DNA of 63,364 nucleotides from UMGS1532 sp045594795 (GCA_045594795.1 JAZNZF010000048.1:1-63364); one strand, 5' to 3'. Counted from the stretch's first letter, positions 8,068 to 16,699 are shown. The notes: generated by a model from the sequence alone, not told the origin. Program-made: numbers and translations.

Positions 8068-9426
8068 TTAAAAATCAAGAATTTCTGCTTCTGGCTCTAC
8101 ATACTCTGCCTTTTTATGCTCTTCTTCGGGCTTTTCTTTAACCCTGTCAAGCTTATTCATAACAAGACCTGTTGTAAGCTTTGGATAGAAATAAGTAGAT
8201 TTTTGTGGCATTTTTTCGCCCGCGGCAGCAACGGCGCTTATCTCCTCTACCCTTGTGGGATTAAGTAAGAAGCAGCAGTTTGCCTCGCCCTTATCAACCG
8301 CCTCGACTGCTTCGGCAATATCCCTTGTGTAAGTAAGGTTTTTGCCCTTTGCCATATTCTCTTTATCGATACCCATAAGCTTTTCTAAAACCAGCACGTG
8401 CAATACGCTAACATCAAGGCCGCGCAATGCTACCGATGCATCGGGCATAAACTCTTTCATTGTATCAAGGCTTTTAAGCTTCATTAAAATATACTTTTTA
8501 CCGTCGTACATACAGAAGCCTTTTTCACCAGCCTGATACATTTGCTGAAGCTTTGCTTTTGCGGTATCGAGTGATTTTGTAGTAGCGGTATCAAAATACG
8601 GCTGACAAGCCTTTACAACCGCACTTGCGCTATAACTTTTAAGAGAATGAATTATACGGTGTGTTGGGAAAACAACAAGACCTGGAGACTGAATGTTTAC
8701 AAGCATCATCATCATATAATCCTGCTCGTTTTCGCCCGTTTCTTCAATAACACCCTGTTCGCGAAGATAATTACGGTACTTAATAGCGGTTTCATAACGA
8801 TGATGTCCGTCGGCAATATAGAGCTTTTTGCCCGCCATATTAGCCGAGATTTTATCAACCTCGTTACAACGCTTTGCAATCCAAAGGCTGTGGGTTACGC
8901 CATCGGCATCGGTAAACTGTTTGTCTGGGGTGCCAGTGGTTAGCCTTTCTATAGACTTATCAATTCTACCATTAGGGTCCTCATAAAGCGAGTAAACCTG
9001 GCTAAAGTTACAAGCGGTTGCTTGCATAAGCTTAAAGCGGTCTTCCTTTGCTTTTGATAATGTCTCTTCGTGAGGTAGGATTATACCGCGTTCGAACTCG
9101 TAAAGGAAAACCCTACCGATAACACCCTTGAAGCTATAATCTACACCGTCAACATTAAACTGCTGACCGTAGATATAAAGGCAAGGCTCTTCGTCGATTG
9201 CCAAGGTGCCATTCTCTAACCACTCGTCTAAAAGCTCTTTAGCCTTTTTATATTTATTGCCCTTTTCGTTAGGCAACTCTAAACGGATTACATTGTTCTT
9301 GTTCTTTTTAACGTATGCCTTTCTCTGTGCCTCACTAATTATGTCGTACGGTGGGCAACAAACCTCGCCTATATCACCTGCGGCATCGGTAAAACGCATA
9401 CCGTTAAAAGGTCTAACTATTGCCAT
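8068..9426 (-). CDS. DUF1015 family protein, function unknown
   Basis: A 452-residue cytoplasmic protein. Typical DUF1015 landmarks are present: RPFNGMRF at the N-terminus, CCPPYDIIS near residue 23, IADGHHRYETA near 203 and FPTHRIIHSL near 254. The HHRYETA motif suggests an active or ligand site, but no reaction is established for this clade to my knowledge. In other Firmicutes the gene often sits near serine biosynthesis genes; that context is absent here. It follows the first PqqD-like gene by 47 bases on the same strand and is probably cotranscribed with it from 9770-9798. Confidence 0.9.
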   Translation of the reverse strand: MAIVRPFNGMRFTDAAGDIGEVCCPPYDIISEAQRKAYVKKNKNNVIRLELPNEKGNKYKKAKELLDEWLENGTLAIDEEPCLYIYGQQFNVDGVDYSFKGVIGRVFLYEFERGIILPHEETLSKAKEDRFKLMQATACNFSQVYSLYEDPNGRIDKSIERLTTGTPDKQFTDADGVTHSLWIAKRCNEVDKISANMAGKKLYIADGHHRYETAIKYRNYLREQGVIEETGENEQDYMMMMLVNIQSPGLVVFPTHRIIHSLKSYSASAVVKACQPYFDTATTKSLDTAKAKLQQMYQAGEKGFCMYDGKKYILMKLKSLDTMKEFMPDASVALRGLDVSVLHVLVLEKLMGIDKENMAKGKNLTYTRDIAEAVEAVDKGEANCCFLLNPTRVEEISAVAAAGEKMPQKSTYFYPKLTTGLVMNKLDRVKEKPEEEHKKAEYVEPEAEILDF

Positions 9427-9473
9427 AATATATCAAACTACCTTTCATTAACGGGCAAATATGCCCCTCTTTT

Positions 9474-9740
9474 CTACTCCTGTAAAAGACCTGCTGTGCG
9501 CAAAACCTGAAGAAATACGTTAACGTCACGCTTTGCTGTTTCTATATCAACTTCGTATTCACCTACAATAATATCAGCAAGGGAGTCTACCGTTTGGTCG
9601 GTGCTAAGTGCCTTCCATAAAACAAGACCTGTTTCGTTTAATTTTACTGCGCCTTGGAACTGATTTGAGAACTCACCCTCGGCTATAGCCACGATATCCT
9701 CGCCATAGATTTTTACTGTAAATGTACCGATTCTTTTCAT
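9474..9740 (-). CDS. PqqD-like peptide-binding (RRE) protein 1
   Basis: An 88-residue protein of the PqqD family. The core LNETGLVLWKAL near residue 35, followed by a helical region and a closing TAGLL, matches the winged-helix RiPP recognition element (RRE) that binds leader peptides. A second copy lies at 13377-13640. This copy has its own promoter (9770-9798) and is followed by DUF1015, so it is not in the same transcript as the peptidase/exporter genes unless there is readthrough. No radical-SAM or other maturase is next to it. Partner peptide unknown. Confidence 0.88.
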   Translation of the reverse strand: MKRIGTFTVKIYGEDIVAIAEGEFSNQFQGAVKLNETGLVLWKALSTDQTVDSLADIIVGEYEVDIETAKRDVNVFLQVLRTAGLLQE

Positions 9741-9769
9741 AACCTTACACTCCTTATTTCTGTTTGGAG

Positions 9770-9798
9770 ATTATATAGAATTATTTTATCACAAACAA
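9770..9798 (-). promoter_or_regulatory. Sigma-A promoter of the first PqqD-like gene
   Basis: Minus strand: TTGTTT (9793-9798), 17-base spacer, TATAAT (9770-9775), 30 bases before the start codon of the gene at 9474-9740. Confidence 0.65.
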
Positions 9799-9822
9799 TA
9801 AATAAAATCAACTTATATCAGA

Positions 9823-10857
9823 CTAAAGATTAAGCTTAAGGTCGTTTTCGCGAATGAGCCCCATCTTCCTCATAACCTCGCAGAAGACAAGGGAGAGTAT
9901 TGCAGGGGCTACAAAGCAGAGCAGAATAACACCGCACCACATCATAGGTGTCGACTGCATACTTGATATAACGCCTATAGGACCAACCAAACCGCAAGTA
10001 CCCATACCTGCATTAACCGCCTGTTCGGAGGCTATTTCAAGCTTAAACACGGTTGTTGCAAGCGGTCCCGTTATTGCTGATGCCAAGGTTGGTGGAAGCC
10101 AAATCCACGGATTTTTAACTATATTACCCATTTGCAGCATTGAAGTGCCAAGGCCCTGCGCTATAAGACCGCCGAAACGGTTTTCACGGTAGCTCATTAC
10201 CGCAAAGCCCACCATTTGTGCCGAGCAGCCTACAACCGCAGCACCCGCCGCGATTCCGCCAAGACCTATCATAGCGCATAAAGCCGCTGAGCTGATAGGC
10301 AGGGTTAAAACAATTCCAACAACAACTGCAACGATTATACCCATAAGAACAGGCTGACACTCGGTAGCCCACATAATAAGCTCGCCAAGGTTTTGCATAA
10401 CCCACGAAACCATTGGGCCGATTAACATGGCAATAGCACTTCCTGATATAATACTTACGCTTGGTGTTACTATAATATCCACAGGTGTTTCGCCTGCAAC
10501 CATTTTGCCAAGCTCTATTGCAACCAAAGCCGCTAAGAAAGCACACGCAGGGCCGCCTAAATCGTTACCTATTGCACCTACAACAAGCGCACTATACATA
10601 ACGAGTGGCGGTGCGCCCAAGGGCCTTGCCGTACCTGCCGCTATCGCCGCGCCTACAACGTAGCTTTTAGCACCTAAGTAGCCCGCTATCGTAGAAAAGA
10701 AAGCCACCCCACTAAGATTTGCCAAAGTACCAAAAATTGTACCTATAAGCAAGGATGCAAAAAGACCTAACGCCATACCGCTCATAGCATCTACGAAATA
10801 TCTTTTTGCCGAGATTTTAATATCCTTTCTCTCTAAAAACTCTTTGATTTTTTGCAT
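9823..10857 (-). CDS. PfoR-type PTS system IIC membrane protein
   Basis: A 344-residue polytopic membrane protein of the PTS EIIC_2/PfoR family (COG3641). It starts with a short charged segment, then alternates about ten hydrophobic helices rich in Gly/Ala. LGGPACAFLAALVAIELGK and GLVGPIGVISSM are family-like stretches. Clostridium perfringens PfoR was described as a regulator of perfringolysin O, but the family looks like a sugar permease without attached IIA/IIB domains. No PTS partner genes are nearby. It stands between the two PqqD-like genes, which may be coincidence. Transport substrate unknown. Confidence 0.87.
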   Translation of the reverse strand: MQKIKEFLERKDIKISAKRYFVDAMSGMALGLFASLLIGTIFGTLANLSGVAFFSTIAGYLGAKSYVVGAAIAAGTARPLGAPPLVMYSALVVGAIGNDLGGPACAFLAALVAIELGKMVAGETPVDIIVTPSVSIISGSAIAMLIGPMVSWVMQNLGELIMWATECQPVLMGIIVAVVVGIVLTLPISSAALCAMIGLGGIAAGAAVVGCSAQMVGFAVMSYRENRFGGLIAQGLGTSMLQMGNIVKNPWIWLPPTLASAITGPLATTVFKLEIASEQAVNAGMGTCGLVGPIGVISSMQSTPMMWCGVILLCFVAPAILSLVFCEVMRKMGLIRENDLKLNL

Positions 10858-10899
10858 GACCTATCACCTTTTTTTGCTAAGACTATTTATTTTTAAGCC

Positions 10900-10913
10900 A
10901 AGTAAATTTACTT
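10900..10913. promoter_or_regulatory. Perfect palindrome upstream of the PTS IIC gene
   Basis: AAGTAAATTTACTT is a perfect 14-base palindrome in the 69-base gap between the 105-residue gene and the PTS IIC gene. It could be an operator half-pair or a weak hairpin; no clear -10/-35 pair was found next to it. Confidence 0.35.
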
Positions 10914-10926
10914 AACTTTAAAAACT

Positions 10927-11244
10927 TTATGATAATTTATTGTAGTGAATAATGATTTTATCGTAACTTCCGCTTACCCTGTTTTCGCCCTCTATGGTAG
11001 CACCGTTGCCGCTAAGCAGTAAATTACAGCGCGCTTCATTTACAGGGCAGGTGAACACACTTTCGGTGCCGCATATAATTTTTATTTCATTATCGTGCAC
11101 AGCAACTCTGCCGCCCTTGCCGATAATCATATCGCGCACACCGTTTTCGTCTTCTACCCTTTTTGAAACATACTGCAGCTGTCTGCCTGTAAAACTTTTT
11201 ATGGCAGCCCTGCTACCGTTATCTTTTCTTTTAAACAACCACAT
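10927..11244 (-). CDS. Hypothetical protein, last gene of the RRE/HPrK cassette
   Basis: A 105-residue protein that I do not recognise. It begins with a basic segment (MWLFKRKDNGSR) and continues into alternating short beta-like stretches (GGRVAVHDNEIKIICG, YDKIIIHYNKL), suggesting a small beta-rich domain. Two cysteines occur in FTCPVNEARCNLL. Its start is one base beyond the ABC exporter stop, so it is almost certainly cotranscribed with the exporter. It has no leader/core look of a RiPP precursor, no signal peptide and no membrane helix. Confidence 0.75.
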   Translation of the reverse strand: MWLFKRKDNGSRAAIKSFTGRQLQYVSKRVEDENGVRDMIIGKGGRVAVHDNEIKIICGTESVFTCPVNEARCNLLLSGNGATIEGENRVSGSYDKIIIHYNKLS

Positions 11245-11245
11245 A

Positions 11246-12922
11246 TCAACCCTCTAATCTTGCTATACCGTTTTCTATAGAATAAACCTTATCGCAGATT
11301 TCAAGTGCTGCAGGTCTATGAGAAATAAGAATTGCGGTTATATTACCCTTTTGCTTTATGTTGTTAAGCACACGCTTTTCGGTTGCCTCGTCTAACGCCG
11401 AGGTGCACTCGTCCAAAAGCAGAATAGGTGCATCTGAGAGTATTGCCCTTGCTATTGAAATGCGTTGCAACTGACCCTCCGAAAGACCTGTACCGCGTTC
11501 GCCAATAACAGTGTTGAAACCTTCAGGCAAGCCACTTACAAAATCGTACAAATCGGCTACCTTTGCCGCTTCTTCTATCTCACTTTCGGTAGCGGCGGTG
11601 TTGCAAAAGCGTATGTTATCGCCAATGGTTCCCGAAAGAATAAGGTTGCCTTGAGGTACGTATGCAAAGAGTCCGCGCAAGGTTGAATCAACCTCGTAAT
11701 CTGTATCCGCCTTAGCTATAACCTCGCCTCTGCCCTTTGAATAAAGCCCTAAAAGTATGCGGAAGAGAGTGGATTTTCCCTCACCACTGCCGCCTACAAG
11801 CGCCACAAGCTCGCCACGGTTAATTTCTATATTAAGCCCTTGCAATATTTGACGCTGTCCGTCGTAGCTAAAGTATACATCACGCATACTTATACTCCGA
11901 AATTCGCTAAAAATTTCAAGTGTTTTATTTTGTGGGAAAGGCTCTTTTTCGCTTGGCAGGTCCTCAATTTCCATTATACGTTCTGCTGAAGCCAACGCCT
12001 GATAATACTGTGGCAAAAGCCCCGACATCTGTGTTAGAGGTCTACGGATATTGGATATTATATTAAGCAACGCCAACAGCGAGCCGTAGGTCATAGTTCC
12101 GCCGCTTATAAGAAATGCACCACAGGCAAGCGCGGCATAGTATCCGCCTGTGAAAAGTATGTATTTTGTTGAGTTTGAGAGGTTTGCAATGAGACTGCGT
12201 TTAATTTTAAGCTTATAGGTTTTAAGCATAAAGTCCATAAGCTTTTTAGCAAAGGTGTGCGACGAATTAAATGACTTAACCACAACCACGTTTTCGGTAC
12301 ACTCTTGCATAAACGAACGGGTATTGCCCGAAGCCTCTTGTACCTGCTTGTGTATTTGCTTTACGAACTTTGAGTATATACGCGCCAACACTCCGATTAC
12401 TATACCAATTATAATTACTGCAAGACCAAGCGATTTGCTTAAATTCACAAGCACTACAAAAGCCGCAAGAAGCCTTGCGAAAAAACTAACAGCACCGGGG
12501 ACTACCCCTACCACCGCCATAACAACTACATCTATATCACTTGTAAAGCGGTTTAAGATATCACCCGAGTGCAGACCCGAAATACTACTGTATTCCTTTT
12601 GCATAAGATTTTTAAAAAAGCTTAATCTAAAGGAATTTTCAAGTTTAGCGGATACCTTTGTACTCATTAACGAGCCGCCAATATTAAGCACCGCTTGTAG
12701 TAAAACAAGCAGAAAAAGCACGGTAATATAAAAACTTATATCACCCTGCTTTTTACCTATTGCAATATCTATAACAAAGCTTGAAATGTACGCTAACACA
12801 ACGTACGCAACCGAGGTTACTGCCGAAATCAGCGTGCATACAGCTATAGATGGTATGTATTTTTTAGAATTTTTGTATATCCAATTAAGTGCCCTACGGT
12901 TGTTGTTTTTGGGGCTTTTCAT
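11246..12922 (-). CDS. ABC exporter, fused permease and ATPase
   Basis: A 558-residue half-transporter of the type I exporter fold. The first ~320 residues hold six membrane helices; the C-terminal ATPase shows Walker A GGSGEGKST, Q-loop YVPQGN, a variant signature LSEGQLQRISIARA (E replacing the usual G), Walker B ILLLDECTSALDE and the H-loop histidine in ISHRP. No C39 peptidase domain is fused to it. It overlaps the S24-like peptidase gene by 29 bases, so the two are tightly coupled. Context with PqqD-like and HPr-kinase-like proteins suggests peptide export, which is inference. A general lipid or drug exporter is the alternative. Confidence 0.9.
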   Translation of the reverse strand: MKSPKNNNRRALNWIYKNSKKYIPSIAVCTLISAVTSVAYVVLAYISSFVIDIAIGKKQGDISFYITVLFLLVLLQAVLNIGGSLMSTKVSAKLENSFRLSFFKNLMQKEYSSISGLHSGDILNRFTSDIDVVVMAVVGVVPGAVSFFARLLAAFVVLVNLSKSLGLAVIIIGIVIGVLARIYSKFVKQIHKQVQEASGNTRSFMQECTENVVVVKSFNSSHTFAKKLMDFMLKTYKLKIKRSLIANLSNSTKYILFTGGYYAALACGAFLISGGTMTYGSLLALLNIISNIRRPLTQMSGLLPQYYQALASAERIMEIEDLPSEKEPFPQNKTLEIFSEFRSISMRDVYFSYDGQRQILQGLNIEINRGELVALVGGSGEGKSTLFRILLGLYSKGRGEVIAKADTDYEVDSTLRGLFAYVPQGNLILSGTIGDNIRFCNTAATESEIEEAAKVADLYDFVSGLPEGFNTVIGERGTGLSEGQLQRISIARAILSDAPILLLDECTSALDEATEKRVLNNIKQKGNITAILISHRPAALEICDKVYSIENGIARLEG

Positions 12923-13376
12923 TCCTTTTACCTCGCAGTTTAGAGTTTAACCAAAAAAGTACCGGCCTTATGGGTCGTGCAAGACACCATAAAAACCCAA
13001 AAATCCTATAGCGTTTACTTTTAACCGAAATAGCTTTTCCTTTACGAACAAAGCCCACCGCTATTGCTACAACATTGCCCTTTGGTACACCTCGCTCTAT
13101 CTCGGTTTGCGCATCACCGCACATATCAAAGCTATCCTTATTAACGCGAACTATACGATGCAGAACATACGAGCCATCGTCCCTTAAATACAAAGGAATG
13201 TCGCGCACCTTAAGCTTACTTGGGTCTACACAGTCTGCTAAAATTATCTCATCTCTCAAATCGTGTAATAAAGGCACCATCGACGAGCCCTTTGCAGTAA
13301 GTGTAAATGTTTTGCCAAGCTTGAAGATTTCCTTCATTAACGGAACTAATTCCGCAATGCTTACCGAAATACCCAT
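12894..13376 (-). CDS. S24/S26-like peptidase with Ser-His type site
   Basis: A 160-residue protein with the signal-peptidase/LexA fold signatures: KGSSMVPLL, where S32 should be the nucleophile, then a short beta segment and SYVLHRIV, where H73 takes the place of the usual lysine, as in SipW/ER-type signal peptidases. The C-terminal third is basic with a hydrophobic stretch (FGFLWCLARPIRPVLFWL) that may attach it to the membrane. Its start lies one base beyond the stop of the second PqqD-like gene and its end overlaps the exporter. A role in trimming an exported peptide is inferred from context. Confidence 0.82.
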   Translation of the reverse strand: MGISVSIAELVPLMKEIFKLGKTFTLTAKGSSMVPLLHDLRDEIILADCVDPSKLKVRDIPLYLRDDGSYVLHRIVRVNKDSFDMCGDAQTEIERGVPKGNVVAIAVGFVRKGKAISVKSKRYRIFGFLWCLARPIRPVLFWLNSKLRGKRNEKPQKQQP

Positions 13377-13640
13377 TTATTCTACAATACCCGCATCGGT
13401 AAGTTTTAACATGAATCTATCAATATCCGAAGAAGCAATTTCGGCGCTTACGTCATACTCGTCAAGAATTTCTTTTAGCATATCCTCTTTTTCGGCACCT
13501 TTTTCTAAAAGATTCCAAAGGAATGCGCCGGTTTCGTTTAAACGGATTACCGACTTAAAATCTATACTGGCAGTACCAACGGGAACAACCATATACTCTT
13601 CGCATACCTGTTTAAGCATAAATCCCTCTTTAATTTTCAT
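13377..13640 (-). CDS. PqqD-like peptide-binding (RRE) protein 2
   Basis: An 87-residue PqqD-family protein with the core IRLNETGAFLWNLL and a C-terminal LTDAGIVE that parallels RRE protein 1. I chose ATG 13640, which has a GGAGGAG site upstream, over an in-frame start 36 bases earlier; this also gives nearly the same length as the first copy. It overlaps the 3' end of the HPr-kinase-like gene by 11 bases and abuts the peptidase gene. Such a stand-alone RRE normally presents a leader peptide to a modifying enzyme; here the only neighbouring enzyme candidate is the HPr-kinase-like protein. Confidence 0.88.
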   Translation of the reverse strand: MKIKEGFMLKQVCEEYMVVPVGTASIDFKSVIRLNETGAFLWNLLEKGAEKEDMLKEILDEYDVSAEIASSDIDRFMLKLTDAGIVE

Positions 13641-14517
13641 ACTGTTTTTCTCCTCCAAAAATGGTATCGCGAGCAAGTATTACAGCCTCGTCGCTTATAT
13701 TACATTCAAGCATATAAATGGGAATGTTGTTAATTATTTTTTCTATAATATCCATATTGTTTTTAAAAAGCCTTTTATCATAAACTGAGGGGAAAGTTTG
13801 GTCGTTAAGATAACAGACCGCCTCTGCCACCGAGATTTTATACATACGGTTTTTTGGGGCTCGCTTTAAGAAAACCACTGCCGCCAAAGGCACACTAATG
13901 TTAGTGTTAAGCGAGGTTTTGCCACACCACGGGGTACCATAACAGTATATTTTTCCGTTCTTTTCACGTATGGCAGGCTTATCATCGTTTACATATTTCA
14001 CCCTATCGCCATAAAGCTTTTTCCAAAGTGATGTATGTGTAGATTTACCCGTACCGCAAGGCGCAGAAAAAACTATACCCTTACCACAGTACGAAATACA
14101 GCTACCGTGCAAACAGGTGCCACCCTCGTAAATAAGCCTGTCGTTAAACATACAACCCGAGCGCAGATACTCGCGCTCGCGGTCGGTAAGATTTACCCTT
14201 TCGGTAGGCTTAATAGAAATAGTGCTCGACGAATTATAGCTAAAATCATCATTATACTCTGAGTAATTTACTACTCTGCCTTTTTTTGTGGCAAGATACA
14301 TAATGCTATTGCCATTTTCCGATTTACCTAATTTAGCCGCTTGTATGCTGCCGGTTACGGTATGGGGTGGCAATACGATTTCATCTTTTAAAGAATAGTT
14401 TATCTCTATTCCCTTTTCGTCTCCGTTGTAAAGATAGTCTTTTAGGCGTTCTTTGAAAAATTCTGTATGGTGATAATTGTAGTCTATAACAATATCTGCA
14501 ACCTTTATTTTTGCCAC
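13630..14517 (-). CDS. HPr-kinase-like ATPase of a PqqD-associated cassette
   Basis: A 295-residue protein related to the C-terminal domain of HPr kinase/phosphorylase. It has a P-loop SAPCGTGKST at residues 151-160, then YVNDDKPAIR and YCYGTPWCGKTSLN, which fit the nucleotide site of the HPrK-like proteins found in RiPP loci (for example lasso-peptide kinases and ScmC of SynChlorMet cassettes). It lacks the normal N-terminal domain of true HprK. It is first in the operon (HPrK, PqqD, peptidase, exporter, 105-residue protein), transcribed from 14550-14578. A peptide kinase role is inference; the substrate is not identified. Confidence 0.82.
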   Translation of the reverse strand: MAKIKVADIVIDYNYHHTEFFKERLKDYLYNGDEKGIEINYSLKDEIVLPPHTVTGSIQAAKLGKSENGNSIMYLATKKGRVVNYSEYNDDFSYNSSSTISIKPTERVNLTDREREYLRSGCMFNDRLIYEGGTCLHGSCISYCGKGIVFSAPCGTGKSTHTSLWKKLYGDRVKYVNDDKPAIREKNGKIYCYGTPWCGKTSLNTNISVPLAAVVFLKRAPKNRMYKISVAEAVCYLNDQTFPSVYDKRLFKNNMDIIEKIINNIPIYMLECNISDEAVILARDTIFGGEKQYEN

Positions 14518-14549
14518 GCCGACACCACCTTTACATAATTATTTATTAT

Positions 14550-14578
14550 ATTATATAATACTCTTATAATTTTTACAA
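14550..14578 (-). promoter_or_regulatory. Sigma-A promoter of the HPrK/PqqD cassette
   Basis: Minus strand: TTGTAA (14573-14578), 17 bases, TATAAT (14550-14555). It is divergent from the degV promoter, with 23 bases between the two -35 boxes. Confidence 0.65.
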
Positions 14579-14601
14579 GTACAAAAAGTAAAAAATCGTT
14601 A

Positions 14602-14630
14602 TTGTTTATTTTATAAAAATATGTTATACT
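14602..14630 (+). promoter_or_regulatory. Sigma-A promoter of degV
   Basis: TTGTTT (14602-14607), 17-base spacer, TATACT (14625-14630), 53 bases before the chosen degV start. Confidence 0.65.
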
Positions 14631-14683
14631 ACTAATTGTAACTTGACTTTAGGTTTACTCTTTAATTTTTGGAGGACAAGAAT

Positions 14684-15547
14684 ATGGCTAAAAAAGTTAA
14701 AATCACCTGCGACAGTACCTGCGACCTAAGCCCAGAGCTTTTAAGCAAATACGGCATTGTAGTTTGTCCGCTTTGCGTTACTATGGATGAAAAAGCTTTT
14801 CGCGACGGTATTGACGCAACGCCCGACGATATATACGCATTTTTTGAAAAGACAGGCAGACTTGCAAAATCAACCGCAGTTAATATTGCCGATTATACCG
14901 ACTTCTTTAATGATAATTTAGAAGAGGATACCGAGCTTGTGCACTTTATTATCTCTTCCGAAATGTCAACCACCTACCGCAACGCATGTCTTGCAGCCGA
15001 GGAGGTTGGTAATGTTTACCCCGTAGACACACGCAACCTTTCAACAGGCTCGGGCCTTTTAGTGCTTAAGGCTTGCGAAATGGCTAACGAGGGTAAGTCG
15101 GCAGAAGAAATTGTTCGCGAAATCGATACTTTAAAACCACGCGTTGACGCATCGTTTGTTATTGACAACCTTACCTATTTACACAAAGGCGGCCGTTGTT
15201 CTGCTGTTGCAGCTCTCGGCGCAAACCTTCTAAAGCTTAAGCCCTGTATTGAAGTTGTAGATGGTTCAATGGGTGTTGGCAAAAAATATCGTGGCAAGTT
15301 TGAGCTTACCTTAAAGGATTACGTTGCCGACCGCTTGGCAAATATCGACGACCTTGACTTATCCCGAGTTTTTGTTACGCACGCAGGCGTTGACGAAGCT
15401 ATAGTAAACGAGGTTGCTGATTTGGTTAAAGCTACTGCACCTTTCAATGAGGTCCTAATCACCCGCGCAGGCTGTACTATTTCTGCGCATTGTGGCAGAA
15501 ACACTTTAGGTGTATTGTTTGTTCGTAAAAACGAGGTAACTAAATAA
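14684..15547 (+). CDS. DegV family fatty-acid-binding protein
   Basis: A 287-residue protein of the DegV/FakB family; characterised FakB proteins hold a fatty acid for phosphorylation by FakA. The family start KITCDSTCDLSPELL, the lipid-site segment STAVNIADY and GGRCSAVAALGANLLKLKP near residue 175 are present. The start is ATG 14684, with GGAGG ten bases upstream; the in-frame TTG 15 bases earlier overlaps that site. A DAK2/FakA-like gene sits far away at 40440-42110. It precedes an SGNH hydrolase gene by 14 bases, so the two are likely cotranscribed. Confidence 0.9.
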   Translation: MAKKVKITCDSTCDLSPELLSKYGIVVCPLCVTMDEKAFRDGIDATPDDIYAFFEKTGRLAKSTAVNIADYTDFFNDNLEEDTELVHFIISSEMSTTYRNACLAAEEVGNVYPVDTRNLSTGSGLLVLKACEMANEGKSAEEIVREIDTLKPRVDASFVIDNLTYLHKGGRCSAVAALGANLLKLKPCIEVVDGSMGVGKKYRGKFELTLKDYVADRLANIDDLDLSRVFVTHAGVDEAIVNEVADLVKATAPFNEVLITRAGCTISAHCGRNTLGVLFVRKNEVTK

Positions 15548-15561
15548 AACTTGGTGATACT

Positions 15562-16554
15562 ATGAAAACTTTACATTATTATGATAAACCAATAAGCTTG
15601 CACGGCGTACCAAATTTTGAAAGCACAGGCGTTTTAGAACGCCTGCCACAAGAAGTGCGCGAGCAGGTGCCAAATTTACAGTTTTTGGGCAGACGAATTG
15701 CCGGTGCACGCTTGCGCTTTAAAACTAACGCCCAAAAATTTAGCATTAAAATTAACTTCGAAAAAATTAGTGTTGATATAGGCATGGCAATTTATGCGGC
15801 TCAATCTGCCGCTGTTATGATAAACGATAGGTACGCGGGGCTTGCTTTACCAGTTAAGCAGTACAATGTTCCGGAGGTCTATGGCGAGTTTCAAAAAGAC
15901 GACAGCTTAGAACAGGTAACCGTGTTCTTGCCAAGAAACGAGGTTATAACCGATATTGAACTCCAATTCCCCGACGATGCCGAAGTTCTACCCGCAGACC
16001 CGTACACATACTCAAAACCGCTTCTTTACTACGGCTCGTCAATAACAGAGGGTGCCCACGTTTCACGCGTTACTAATGCGTACAACGCTTTACTTTCAGC
16101 CTGGCTTGATACCGATTATTACAACCTTGGTTTTTCTGGCTCTGCTAAAGGCGAAGAACCTTTGGCGCATTATATTAGCAGTCTGGATATTTCGGCATTT
16201 ATTATGGACTACGACCATAATGCACCCGATGCCGAGCATCTAAAGAAAACGCACAAGCCGTTTTTCGACATTATACGCAAAGCAAAGCCGGAGCTACCCA
16301 TAGTTATTATGACGCGACCTGACTTTGATTTTGACCCCGAGTCACCAAAGCGCCGCGAGGTTATTCGCAGCACCTACGAGCAGGCAAAAGCAGCGGGAGA
16401 TAACAACGTTTACTTTATCGACGGCGAAACATTTTTTGGTACCGAGGACCGTCAATACTGCACAAGCGATATTATTCATCCTAACGACCTTGGTATGTAC
16501 CGTATGGCAAAAACAATTTATCCTGTTATAAAAGAAATTTTAGAAAAATCATAA
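15562..16554 (+). CDS. SGNH/GDSL-family hydrolase with beta N-terminal domain
   Basis: A 330-residue protein. An N-terminal beta-sandwich of about 150 residues precedes an SGNH esterase domain: block I is YYGSSITEG (Ser near 160), block III-like LGFSGSAKGE follows, and DIIHPNDLG near 305 supplies the catalytic Asp-His pair. This two-domain layout is that of the SsfX3/CE2-like esterases. There is no signal peptide, so it acts in the cytoplasm. It lies just before the hexuronate operon, which hints at removal of ester groups from imported sugars, but its own terminator (16567-16599) separates the units, so that link is inference. Confidence 0.85.
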   Translation: MKTLHYYDKPISLHGVPNFESTGVLERLPQEVREQVPNLQFLGRRIAGARLRFKTNAQKFSIKINFEKISVDIGMAIYAAQSAAVMINDRYAGLALPVKQYNVPEVYGEFQKDDSLEQVTVFLPRNEVITDIELQFPDDAEVLPADPYTYSKPLLYYGSSITEGAHVSRVTNAYNALLSAWLDTDYYNLGFSGSAKGEEPLAHYISSLDISAFIMDYDHNAPDAEHLKKTHKPFFDIIRKAKPELPIVIMTRPDFDFDPESPKRREVIRSTYEQAKAAGDNNVYFIDGETFFGTEDRQYCTSDIIHPNDLGMYRMAKTIYPVIKEILEKS

Positions 16555-16566
16555 TTAAAAATCAAT

Positions 16567-16599
16567 GGCAGCATTTTAACTTAAGTGCTGCCGTTTTTT
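16567..16599 (+). terminator. Terminator after the SGNH hydrolase gene
   Basis: GGCAGCA (16567-16573) pairs with TGCTGCC (16586-16592), followed by G and six T. Confidence 0.8.
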
Positions 16600-16640
16600 C
16601 ATTTTTTCTTATAATTTAGCGGAATTAAGTGCAAATGCTA

Positions 16641-16669
16641 TTGAAATTCGCACCGTATATAGTTATAAT
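16641..16669 (+). promoter_or_regulatory. Sigma-A promoter of the uxaBAC operon
   Basis: TTGAAA (16641-16646), 17 bases, perfect TATAAT (16664-16669), 30 bases before the uxaB start, which has GGAGG. I see no obvious ExuR/UxuR-type palindrome next to it. Confidence 0.75.
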
Positions 16670-16699
16670 AAATATATATGTTGTAATGGAGGAATAACA

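Noticed and set aside
10427..10663. Plus-strand frames opposite the PTS IIC gene
   Set aside because: Shadow frames of the minus-strand membrane protein gene, with no start signal.
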